Shown in pieces: positions 40,762 through 52,063 of a stretch of 64,000 bases of DNA. This DNA comes from Mesaphorura yosii (taxonomy: Eukaryota > Arthropoda > Collembola > Poduromorpha > Tullbergiidae). Location of the stretch: positions 186,001-250,000 of the forward strand of contig WIXG01000034.1 of assembly GCA_009869945.1 (NCBI GenBank), read 5' to 3'. The translations under genes were made by a program, and so were the position numbers. Within the stretch, counting starts at the first letter, position 1. Every line of letters begins with the position of its first letter. Under the pieces are notes generated by a model. It saw nothing but the letters and a program-made list of their open reading frames with translations. It did no database searches and was not told the origin of the DNA.

Positions 40762-41820
40762 GACATTTTGACATTCCAGACAGTCGAAACTGTTTTCAGC
40801 CTAGAAAGAGTAGATGAGACAATTCTGGGGAAATGGAGTGTAAAATGATCTTTGCACGTTCGCTTATTCGCTTTGTAGTTTTGTGTATTTTCATTAAGAC
40901 CTCATGACAAATTAAAGTTGACTTGTTCGAGTTCGAGGGCTTGGACTTGACTACGAAAGATGAAATTACATGGGGAGGTAAAATTTATCCCCGATTCGAG
41001 ATTCAGCTACGAGCAACGTAGTGAAAGTTCTTTCTTTGCTTGCTAGTGTGTTTAATGCAAGTGATGTGAATCTGAGCGAAGTGAGTTCGAGTTCGGATTT
41101 CATTTCGAGTCGAGATCGGAATACCATACATATTTCACCACACACGAACAGAAAGCTCGAATATTTACGTGTACAAAAGGATAAGCGAATGTTGCACAGA
41201 TGCCACAGAACGGCAGATCATGTTCTGATTGGCGGCTGCTGCAATAAACCACAATCTTTATTATTCTTGTTTATTATTCGCATTTGTATTGAAAATTTGT
41301 ATTTGTAAACGTCGCAGCGAATTTCATCTCAGTTAGCGAATGATTATCGTGATCGTTTCGGTTTGACTTTAACTCGCAATCTAATTTTTAATGTTTAGAT
41401 GGTTATTTTGTATTGCGGTTCAGTGTTTTTAGTTCAATGTGATCTGTGATTCAAAATCTTGGAAATATTCCTGAAGTTCTACGGTCGATGATGCTTACAT
41501 GTGCGTTGTACGTCGAAGAGCCAAGATAAGCCCTTGGAGCTAGGAATTGTCGAACATTTGTTAATGGACAGTTCGAAATGTAAGTAAAGACCACTCGAAT
41601 ACGAAAGCTGTAGTTGTTGGAATAACTGCAGTGCAGTCCCATTCCATTCCCAATTTGCTAATCATTTGATTCTGCATTTGTTTAGGAAAGAACAAATCAC
41701 TTCATGATATTTGGTAGCCGACACCGAACAGAAAAATACGTAAGCGATCTGAAAAGTTTCCAATTAGCGAAACGAAACGGCAATTGCAAGTCATTCTTTA
41801 TCTCCAAAATTAGATACACA
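40762..41820. other. Spacer between membrane protein copy 2 and NFRKB
   Basis: About 1 kb. An ATG at 41704 is in frame with the NFRKB start used here and would add 39 residues. Otherwise I see no exon. Confidence 0.5.
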
Positions 41821-44800
41821 ATGAATCAAATCGACGGAATCGAACACGTGCTGATTGGAAATTGGCATGCACGCCTTCCCTCAGCCATCTGTACTGATCC
41901 AGCAATTTTTAATTCCATTTTCTCGATCAACACCTGGGAAAATGTTCTAAAACCTGAATCTAAGCAAAGAATTTTGGTAAGTTAAATGAAGGCTTGTCAC
42001 TTGCCATCACTGTCACAACTCATAAACTCATTACTCATAGCTAATGTTGCTCCCATGTGTCATTGCAGCAAATGCTTCCAAAAGAAATCCAAAGCTGTCA
42101 AGGCCTCGGTGTGCAGACAATTCATGATTTGCTTTCTGGGGAATTGTCCAGGTTCAGCTCGACACCATTAGAGACTTTCTTTAATCAACTGGATGGGGGT
42201 TTATTTGAGCCAAGCGTCGTTCCAACAAAAGAAGCAATCAAAAAGGTGTGGAGGAAAGACACGAAGCGGATCATCAAGAAATGTCAAATTAAAGTTTTAC
42301 AAGAACTTCTTGTGTCAACTACAAAATACTTCGAGGAAAACTTTCCATCAAAAGAAATTCAAAGCAATGGCATCGGACCACACAATTCACTAATATCCAA
42401 ATCTGGCAAAGACCCGGCGACATCTGTAAATGGGGTAATACCTGCGAGGGTCAACACTGTAAACCCGAATATATCTGATATCGAAAATGAACTACAGAAA
42501 CGTGCAAGAAAGCGATTCGTTTCTGAATTGTCTGAAATTGATACTCAAGGCAATTGTGCGAGCTCTGACGATGAAGAGTTTCCAGGTTGGTAACACAAAG
42601 AGTTACTTTTCTGATCATATTTAGTGACTGATTTTATGCTTTAATTTGATTACAGTTACAAAGAAACCAACGCGTCACACTTTCCGAGGAGACCTGAAGA
42701 AGCATTTAACAGGAAGAACAAACCAAAGTAGGGAAACCTTTTTGAAGAAAAAACTGGCTGATCATTACGGTCGATCTGCTGGCGTAGGGAAACAACAGAT
42801 ACAGGCTCAACAGCATCCGACAGAGACACCTGCTTCGGCGTCTTCAGCCACGAAACCTGTGTCAAGGCCGACCACGCTGAAGTCGCGAGAGGAGCAAACC
42901 GCGGCTCAAATGGCTAAGTTTCCTAAAATCTTACCAGCTCCTTCAGTCGTTTCACCGACCGAAATTAAAGCCGCTATTGGAAACGAAGAAACAAGTGTCA
43001 AGATTCCTACTGCTTCCACGAGCTCTCAGTTCAAGAACTCTCCCTTACTCGCATCACAGCTACAGGCACCGATCATTTCATCCAAGAAGCATGGCAGCAA
43101 CCAATCAGAGATGCAATTAGCGAACAGAGTGCTGATGCAGTCCAATACTAGTTCAAGCTTCATGCATTCACCGTTTGGTATGTCTGTTGTTGACGAGATG
43201 GAAAGCTCTTCCGATGACGAATTTGAATCGATTGAGCCTACAATTGGATTTGCATCAAATGCGAATTTGTCTGGATCAAGAAACTTTTCGCCCAAGACCG
43301 GCACGAAAGGATCAAAAGGTTTGGGTCGAAATCTTCAACCACATTCTAAAACAAAAGGCAAGTATACTAGCAAACAATCCATATCAAACGCTAAATTGGC
43401 CACAACCGTTGTAAGTGTTCAAAATACAAGCTCCACCAGCACCGTCAATTCTTCGTCAGCTGTGAGCATCGCCGCCTCCAGTACAGACAGCACCAGCCAA
43501 GCACCAACGTTATTCGGATTTACTCCGACTCCGACAAGTAGTACAACAGCTGTGAAGTTCGAAACGCCTCCAATCCTTCTTACCAGTGGCAGCAGTGTAA
43601 GTACTAATCCTACCAGTGCGATCCTGGCTACTTCGTCCGGTGTCCAACCTGCAACTGCTCCTACAATTAAATTAACTCCAGGATTAGTAGCAAATACGCT
43701 GGGAAGCAACCGGCTTCTCTCTGCCCTGACGCCTGGCGTTGCTTTGCTGCCAGACGGGCAAGTGGGCAATCTTACTGCGAGACCAACACAATCCGGCACC
43801 AGCTTTAATATCTCGAATGCGACAATAGCGCCGGGAAGCTCAAATGTGCTTGTGTTAAATGGGCCATTGAAGAGCAACAACGAAGTCACGCAAAATGAAG
43901 CTGCTAAGAATCAGCCAGTTTTTCGAATACAGTGTGGCCCAAGCACGCAAACGTTTACCGCCAGTATGAGCATGAGCAGTGCGAGCACGCCAATTACATC
44001 GAAACAATATCTCCCTTCAAGAATCTCCGGCTCATTAGGATCCAGCGTGGTTTCGCCAAATACCTTGCAAGACCTTAACTTCAGTCTTAATTCTGATGGA
44101 AACGTTGTGCAAAGCAATACAAGTGCGGAGAAGCTTCTTTCTGAGAGTGCGGAAGATAAGATTGATGATTTATCAGTGCTGGATGGCAATCCGTTCGACT
44201 CAATCCCAAACTTAAGTGATGAGTTGGATGGATTCGACTTGGACTTGGTCGAAGTCTGCGATTTTCAGTAAGAGATTACGTAAAAACGTTGATGTGCTCA
44301 TTCCTGTCGGTAACATTGAGCGAATTTTGTTTGAATTTTCTAGCTCACTTTTATCTGAAGAAAAACATTATGCCAGTTTCTTCTCCCTCATACGAGACGT
44401 TTTGTGTTCCACGAAGGACCATCGCATGACCTTCGTTTGCTTGGAGAAGACTATACGAAAGTGGTCTCTAAGTCCTTCTGCGCCCTCAAATACCTGGTTT
44501 ACACTAGTTAATGACTGGAATGAAGCTTTAAGTACTGCTTTAAATTTCTTAGCTGGAAACTACCAAGGTAGGTCATGTGAGGTTTTAGTGAAATCAGATC
44601 CCAGCACCACTGGACCATTCCAGCTTAAATGTTCACATTCCCCCTTACAGATGCTCATCCTGAGGATTTTGTTCCATATATTGAATACAAATACAAGACC
44701 AAATATTATCAAGTACGTTCCGATATATTCAATAGCTCGATTCATTCCTGCTTCTAATCAAATCACGTATTCCATATTCTAGTGGATTGGTGCCGGGCGT

Positions 44801-47229
44801 GACAGTGATAATAACATGCTTCCACTCTGTAGCATGTGGTTAGAGAATTTAGGACGACTCCCTCCCATTAAGAAACTTGAAGCAGAACCCGACGAGCCTG
44901 AAGAAGACGACGAGGACAATGAAGATTCCGACAGTCCAGATGTTGAAGTAAAGAAAAGGCCTAAGCGCCCCATAACACCTCCTCCACCTCGCTGTGTGAC
45001 TACTTGGACAGTAAGACCATCGAATGATGAAGAAAGGGAGTACTTCCAAGAACAGGTTTGCTACAGTTGTAATTGTATCTCTGGCCAGGATTTTAGGAGG
45101 AATTATTTGTAACCCATTCTATTATCTAGGAACGTCAACGGTTTGAGAATCCTCACAAGGCTTTCACTTATCGGATGCATGACTATGAATCTGTAGTTGG
45201 ACCTGTGAAGGGAGTTTACTCAAGCCAAAGCGGAGTAACAAACAAGGCTAGGGGCCATTCTCTACTAATTGATGATCGACCACCATACGTGACGATTTTA
45301 GCTTTAGGTAGGTTACATGGTCTGAATAAGAAACTAAGAGTTCGCTTGGCAGTTCAACTTATTCAACTCTTAAATTCTGTTTCAAGTTCGCGACGCAGTA
45401 GCTCGTCTTCCAAATGGTGAAGGAACAAGATCTGAAATATGCGAGATGTTGCGCGACTCGGCATTTCTAGCACCGGAGGCTTCAAATATCACACTTAACA
45501 GCGTTGTGAGTGGGGCCCTTGACCGACTTCATTATGAAAGAGATCCATGCGTCAGGTATGATTCACATAAGAAGAACTGGATCTACCTGCACCGAGATCG
45601 GAATCAAGAGCAATTCGGTAAATTTCACAATTCAGAAAAGGTCCTATTGAAGATCATTCTTAAAGTGTGTCATGCTCTCTTGGTTTAGAACGTCTTCACC
45701 ATAACCGCAGTTACACAAAGTCAACCAAATCAAGGAGTAACACAACAAGAAAAGCCAGAAAGCACAATAAGTCGACATCCTCTTCAGGAAGTCAGGGACA
45801 TGGACAACTAGCAACTCCAAGTTCCTCTCCAACAACAAGCGATCAGTCTTCGTCTGCAACAACCTCAACTGTGTCCACAGTTAAACTGCCTCCAATCGAA
45901 ACCATGCTTGGGAAATCTGGGATTGCGTTGACCCAGTCTGGCAGGAGCCAACAGCTTCAGTCTGAGACTGCCATTTCAAAGCTTGTTCCACAGAGTGGAA
46001 ACCAGGCAATTAGTGCGTCTGGTGCGGTTGTTTCTAAGCCTACAGCCGCAGGGCCTACGACAACTCTGCTCGCTGCCCAACTTAGCAAGCCAATTGCCAA
46101 TAATAGTTCTACGCTTTTCCCTTCGACCATTCACGGCGCAGTAAAATCTACGGCGTCGACAATGACTATTGTTCCCACCCCTGCCTCTCAACCTAGTTCC
46201 GTCAGCGGCCCCACCGGGTAAATTGCTAACGACTACGGTATATTGTAAGAAAGGCTTGCGGCTTAGGTATAAATCACATCACGTGTTTCTTTGGGCAGGC
46301 AATTGATGCTGGGACCGAATGTTGTAAGATTTGGAGGCCCGCTCCGGTTTTCTCCAGTTCGGGTTCCTGCTTCCGTAGCCGGAGCCACAGCTGGTCTAAG
46401 ATTGTCACCAAGAATTGTTCTGAGAGGTGGTGTTCCAGGCCAAAATCAAGTAAGTTCCGATGGCTATTGTAAATTCTAAGCAACAGTGTTCCTTGCCATC
46501 ATCAATATTAATTTGGTTTGGTCTTCTTAACAGGGCATCATAGTCGGACAAACTCCTGATGGCCAAACAATCATATTTCAAGCAGCTCCGAGTTCTGGAG
46601 TTGGCACAATGCAAGTACAGCTCGCATCCGCCACAGGGCAAATGCAACCTGAGGCAACGAGTCAATCATTTGTTGTGACTTCGAATGTTTCTGCGCCAAT
46701 GATGAATGTCAACTCCAACATAAATAGCACTTCGAGCCCTCCAACTTCGACAGCTTTACCTTCAGTGGCCGTATTTCAAAATAGCACCAAATCCGTGCAA
46801 GATACAAACGTGATGTTAAAATTAGAAGCGTCAAACCCGCAGTCAAGCTCAAATGTCTCCAGTGTGTTGAATGTCAATCCACCACAGCAAGTCGTCAGTA
46901 TGTCGTCTCAGATATCTAAGCAATTGACCGCACTTACAACCTCTGGAGTGGGTCCCCAAACAAGTCCCATCATAATCAAGTCAAACCAGGGCAATTTTAT
47001 TGTACCTGCTCGTATATACGGAGCAGGACCTGTAGGAGGTAAGCCCAAGTAACAGTCTGATTTATGGAACTCGCTAATATTGTAATTGGTTATTGCAGAA
47101 TTTAAGATGGTTCCAATCCCTGGAGCGGGTAATCAAACGGTTTACGCCAGAATTGTTCCTCAATCTTCCGATCTCTCTTCAGTCCCATCGGTCAGATTCA
47201 TTACTCCGGATACACCTTCAAGTCAATAA
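41821..47229 (+). CDS. NFRKB: NFRKB, INO80 chromatin-remodelling complex subunit
   Basis: Twelve exons: 41821-41976, 42069-42585, 42656-44267, 44344-44567, 44651-44712, 44783-45055, 45130-45307, 45387-45617, 45689-46217, 46299-46449, 46534-47038, 47099-47229; total 1522 residues. The N-terminus (INTWENVLKPESKQRIL, LETFFNQLDGGLFEPSVVPT) matches the DEUBAD region by which NFRKB binds and restrains the deubiquitinase UCH37/UCHL5. The winged-helix-like core is very well kept: HKAFTYRMHDYESVVGPVKG, RPPYVTILALVRDAVARLPN, GEGTRSEICEMLRDS and SGALDRLHYERDPCVRYD. Long Ser/Thr/Gln/Pro-rich, probably disordered stretches lie in exon 3 and the last third. Its role is nuclear, in INO80-type nucleosome remodelling. 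The start could instead be the in-frame ATG at 41704. Confidence 0.93.
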
Positions 47230-47636
47230 TGCGTAGTTTTTCACCCAACTTAGTGATTTCGAATGTGAGATCTTTTTCAACGGTTGTGTTCTCAATCTTT
47301 TTAATATTGTATTTTAATTAACGCACACTTTAGAAAGTGTTCAAGTATTTATGCATGATCTGACTGTTGACAAATTTTTAATGTTAATGTGTAAGATATT
47401 CCACGATACCTTACCTGAATGAAACATGACTGTATTTCGTTTTTGTTAGTTTTAATGAAACTTGATTTTTGCTTTTATGACGCAAGGCATAATTTCTGTA
47501 CTGATTCTGGATTCCTGTCTCCACTTGTATTGATATTATTAGTAGTAAACCCTGGACGGAATGTACAATTAGTTATAGGAGAAAAAGAATTGGGTATTGT
47601 CTATCGTATCTCATTTTGTTATTGTGCTGGTATTTC

Positions 47637-47649
47637 AATAAATTTTATT
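47637..47649. promoter_or_regulatory. Bidirectional poly(A) signal between convergent genes
   Basis: AATAAA (47637-47642, + strand) sits one base from TTTATT (47644-47649, i.e. AATAAA on the minus strand). It is 408 bases after the NFRKB stop and about 150 bases after the stop of the minus-strand small gene, so one near-palindrome could serve both 3' ends. Confidence 0.55.
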
Positions 47650-47799
47650 CAGGACTTTGAATTTCGGCGTCTGTTTTTCTTGCAAGTGTTTGAATTGGGG
47701 GCGTAAGTGTATCCGATTCCACAGTGTAGAGAAAGAATGTCCATTTTGACTGGCTGTGAGGGTCAGGTTCGTGCGAATTTCAGTTAGCAATTTTGATTG

Positions 47800-48212
47800 T
47801 TAATTAGACCTGCAATTTTGTACCTGTTTCACCGATTGAGTAATAGAAGACTCATCGCTATCGTCTGAGATTTCAGCGTCCTTTCCCTCATCAGGCAGGC
47901 CTCGGCCTCCGCTTCGTCTCTCTGCCTCTAACTTCACAGATTTTTTCTTAACACAATTGCTGACTTGTTTATCAAATCTTGAACCAAAGCCACATTGATA
48001 CGAAGTTGGGTCCAGACGAACTCGCCGTTACATCGGTACGGCCACATCATGGCAGAGTCGAACCGAAAGGAGCTTCATATGCAGCCTACCTTACTGCTGC
48101 TTGCGAAATCGATGGATTTTGATGATTTTTCTTCTCCTTTCCCCTTTCCAGTCGATGTCGGAGCAATACAGGAGAAAACTGGCGCTAAGGTCAGAATGAC
48201 GATGAATTCCAT
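47800..48212 (-). CDS. Putative small secreted Lys/Ser-rich protein
   Basis: Two exons on the minus strand, 48212-48095 and 48020-47800, give 112 residues. The N-terminus, MEFIVILTLAPVFSCIAPTS, looks like a signal peptide. It is followed by a Lys/Ser-rich stretch (GKGKGEEKSSKS), a middle part with two cysteines (YQCGFGSRFDK, SNCVKKK), a dibasic ERRSGGRG segment and an acidic Ser-rich tail (ISDDSDESS) ending near a last Cys. The intron has a GTAAGG donor and phases agree, but its acceptor has a poor pyrimidine tract. I recognise no family. The gene lies between the convergent NFRKB and the co-directional decarboxylase. Confidence 0.4.
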
Positions 48213-48460
48213 GTCAGCGACCAATCCATGCTTGGTGCGATAGAAGCAATTTGCTCCACCTGCAAGAAGCCTTGCGTTATGCCTTTGAATATTACTTTAT
48301 TCTTGTTGAAGTGCGAGAAATTCTTTTTAGGTCATTATTCATTACACGCTAAGTCATAAACAATTATTCTTAGAAATAGAAGTCGAAGAGTTTCACAAAG
48401 AGGTACACTTAAATTATTTTAACAGGAACAACTTTATTATAGTTATAGAGTGTGCAACTT

Positions 48461-50830
48461 CTACAAGTCGGCTCCGAGTTTCTCGATTTCATTGAGAAAA
48501 TAGTCGATGTCATCATTATTAACGGCCGAGCTTTGAAGCACCAATCTGAAGAAGTTCGGCCATTTTCTTAGTGGCTGGTAAGTCACCATCATCGAACCAG
48601 ACTTCATCATTCGTTCTTTGATCTTCGGGGCGACCTGAGACAAGTGTATTGTATGTTAAATGTTACCACATCGCTAAGCAAGCACAAATGCAGACGCAAT
48701 AATTACACAATTACCTTGTGGATCGTCTCATTAAACTCGTCACTCCCAACTTTCAAGTGCCTGAGCGAAGGAGGAATATACCAGAAACTGATATTTGTGC
48801 ATTCTGGATTTTCCAGCACCAATTTGAAAGACTTGTTTCGCCTCTTCAGTTCGTCAACAGCGTATGCCGCAGTTGTGTAGAGATGGTCAATGTGCGCTGT
48901 GAACCCTCGGACTCCCTTTTGACATAAAAAAATTTGGATAATTTAATGCTGCGGCTCCCAAATTTGAGCCTCAATGGAGAAGAGCATGAGCAAGTACCTT
49001 TGCCTTCCACATCAGCCAAAACTTAAAGACATCAGCCCGTCGTCCGCATTGAATATGCTTATCGCCCGTGTCATACTTTGACGCGTCGTAGAATTTGTCC
49101 TTCTGAAACAAGTATGTCGCGTTCGTGGCATGTGCCTCTGCGGCGAGTCTGTCATCACGGAGTAGAAGAGTGGAACATTGCTGCGGAGCGCAAAGCAGTT
49201 TGTGAGGATTCCAAGTCACCGAGTCCGCCCTGACCATCAACAATTTACATCAGCATAATCGGATTCTTCCCATCCCGATCTTCAAATGTTTGACCGTTCT
49301 TACCGTTCAATTCCTTTCATGACGTGACGATGTCTGTTGGACATCAAAGCCCCACCGCCCCATGCAGCATCCACTGAAATTCAATGAAATCATTAGCAAA
49401 CTAGCACGATGTCAGTATGCTGAGTATCATACATTGACACTTACCATGAAGCCACAAGTCGTACTGTGCACAGACGTTTGCAATGTCGTCAATTGGGTCG
49501 TAAGCTCCAAGCACCGTTGTCGCTAAATGTAATTAGAAATTCATGAGTATGAACATCAATTCCATGTCTAGCATTGCGTTAACCGTTACCTGCAGTCGCA
49601 GCCACAAGGAAAGGCTCGTGTCCCTTCTGTAGCGACAGTTCTATTTCCCTTTTGAGTTCATTCACGTCCATCTTTCCACGCGAGTCCACTTTGACCCCGA
49701 CAACGTTATTGCCACCTAGTCCTATTGATTCATACGAACTGGTAACTTGGTAATTCTAAACGCAAATTGCAAATAAGAAGCCATTGAATTCAGCCATACC
49801 TTGGAAAGACGCCAGTTTCTTCATTGAGTAATGCGCGTCCTCAGAAGTGTACATCACGAGTTGTTTGAACCCGAAGAGCCCATCCTCCTGAATTGAATGA
49901 CTTTTCTATTGGTTCTATTGGACGCGTGAAGAGCGCTTTTTCTCACCTTGACTTCAGGTCGCTTTTTGAACTTGGCCAACGAAATTGCGTATCCATTTGC
50001 AATTGAGCCACCGGGACAAAAGAGTCCGTCACCTTTTCCAGGCGGAAATCCAACCACATTACGCATGTTCTCGAACACTTCCAGTTCCAGCAGTGTGAAT
50101 ACCGGTGCTACTTCGTACGTGTAAACTGAGGCATTGAGAGTCGCTGCAACCCAATCTGCACAAACGCCGATGGGATCCAATCTGAAGAAGTAAGATGAGA
50201 AAATAAATAGAAGTTCAGGTTTGAATTCTCTGAATATCCTGTAGTGACATTTCCGTACCCTGAGTAGAGCTGATTGACAAAATGAGGATGTCCAGTCTTC
50301 ACACTGTACTTCAGCACCAGCTCAATTAGGTGCAGCAGCTCCTGGTGATTTTCAACCGGATCTTGGCCCAACCCCGTGTCGATGATCTTCTTCATTTCCT
50401 CAGGCAGATGAAACCGAAGTACTGGCTGATCTCGACTGAGCCCCTCGAAGAGTCCTTCGCGCATGATGATTTCGAACGCGTCTCGGAGAAACTGCTCGTG
50501 CTTCTCCCGCTTCGGGATGGTGACAAAGTACTCGGGATCCGCCAATATGCTCGTATCCGCCATTTCGGTAGGACAGCCGCTGTCGGCGTCGTCGCTGCTA
50601 CTGCTGTGCTCTCCAAACTGGTCAAACGGTTCGATTCCTCGGCTGAGACAGTTTCCTCCAATTTTGACATCCCTTCTCGGAACATTTGCCACTTGACATG
50701 GCAAATTGTCGTGATGTTGGACGGATGCGGATGTTTGCGGCATGACGAGACCTGGCCAGACCGCGTTGTTGGTTGAAGCAACCTCCGTTCCACAAGTGCT
50801 GTTCACTTCTGAATTCTGACGTCGGCACAT
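48461..50830 (-). CDS. b: PLP-dependent decarboxylase, black/CSAD type (aspartate 1-decarboxylase or cysteine sulfinate decarboxylase)
   Basis: Group II PLP decarboxylase. Nine exons in coding order: 50830-50259, 50181-49947, 49887-49800, 49721-49590, 49522-49445, 49373-49304, 49229-48998, 48915-48715, 48634-48461; 593 residues from the ATG at 50830, or 504 from the in-frame ATG at 50563. The cofactor Lys is in [21 protein letters not shown]-like [19 protein letters not shown] and the substrate-side THPHF-type [14 protein letters not shown] are present. From memory, the PQQCST after the PLP Lys is typical of insect aspartate decarboxylase (black), whereas vertebrate CSAD has a Leu there, so beta-alanine synthesis is the preferred reading. 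In insects beta-alanine feeds N-beta-alanyldopamine for cuticle tanning. The 89-residue N-terminal extension, Ser/Asp-rich near its end, is not conserved with the catalytic part. AATAAA for this strand lies at about 48432-48437. Confidence 0.9.
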
Positions 50831-52063
50831 AGCGAATACGTGGCAAGCGACTGATTGTAGAACTCGGAAAATTACTTGTTCTGTGCAGAAACACTTTCCG
50901 TGTCCTTCGACTTCACCTTATGGCATGTCGCTTATGATTTGATCACGGAAAGGAAGGACTTTTATATAGAGTGCGGCTTCTTCAATGTCGTGCATGCATA
51001 CTATTTAATTATGGATGCTCAGCCAAACCAAACGATTCTACTTGGAAATGGAACATTTTATTATATAAATTGGTTTTACCCAATAAGCCTTAACCGAAAG
51101 CAAAGTGTGTAAAGAAATCGATAAATGTCATTCAGCGACCGCATGCAGAAATACTTGGACTTGATACAAGGCACGTTCGGGGTATTTCCGGTGTCTACCA
51201 AATTATGTAATTGATTGTGCTTGACTTGACAGTATACGCTGGCCTTCGCTTAATTCATCATTCAGCTGGGTAAAAACGCTCCGGATAGTGATCAAAGGTG
51301 AAGGAGGGGGGGGGGGGTGGGTAGTCGGGACATGTCTACGGGCGCTGAATCATAGTGATTGCTTATTCATTGACAAAGCTGCGGTGAACTTGAACTTCAG
51401 TCACGAAATGCCACAAGCTACTGAAGTTTCAATTACAGTTTGATCTTCTATGGGCACTGTAATTTAGCAATGCAATGCCAGGATTTCCAGAAATCAACAA
51501 TGAAAAATGTCATCTACGTTATTTACGTTCACGTGCACAGAATTTTCCCATTCATGATCAAGTTCAAGAGCAAGTCATGATGGCAGAGCATGTGTGAAGC
51601 ACAGAAGGTATTTCCAAGTAAGTATTAACGATCATTGACGTGAAATCAAATTCCCGATATCAGGAATTACATTGCACAAGGTAATTGGCCAGCAGCCAAG
51701 CTGCTGGTTTGCTTATCTTGCCGACCGACAAACCGACAGCATAAGCAAAGCCATTTGCTTATCTGCCCTACGTAAGGCCGACATTATTATAAGAAGGAGG
51801 GGGTGGGTACACTGCACGGTATCCGATAGCCCACCTCCCAAACCTGATGACCTGGGTACGGTATTTAGCTTTTCAGATTCTTTATTGAATGGGTTGCAAA
51901 CTCACAGAAACCGTGATGACAAACACTCTACAAAAATAGAATTGCATTGCGTTGACAAAGTACAAATACAAAAGCTAAAAGCTCCAATTTCACACAATAT
52001 CAAACCCACTTGAGCTTTGACCTCGGATTCCACAAATAACGAGACAAAAAGGCATACAATCAT
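50831..52063. other. Gene-free spacer with a G run and small inverted repeats
   Basis: Holds the presumed promoter of the decarboxylase (minus strand) and the 3' flank of the dumpy-module gene (minus strand). A run of 11 G lies at about 51307-51317, and a set of short direct and inverted repeats at 51689-51764. I see no exon. Confidence 0.55.
51689..51764. repeat. Nested inverted and direct short repeats
   Basis: CCAGCAG (51689-51695) faces CTGCTGG (51701-51707). TTTGCTTAT (51708-51716) is inverted at 51741-51749 and repeated directly at 51754-51762, where the match extends to TTTGCTTATCT. The whole could form adjoining hairpins. Confidence 0.6.

Noticed and set aside
40527-40817. 96-residue open frame overlapping the end of membrane gene copy 2
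   Set aside because: It runs through a GTAAGT donor and a TTACAG acceptor; the spliced reading aligns with copy 1 and ends in its own stop.
51672-52013. 113-residue open frame in the spacer
   Set aside because: It does not begin with ATG, has no splice signals of note and matches nothing known.
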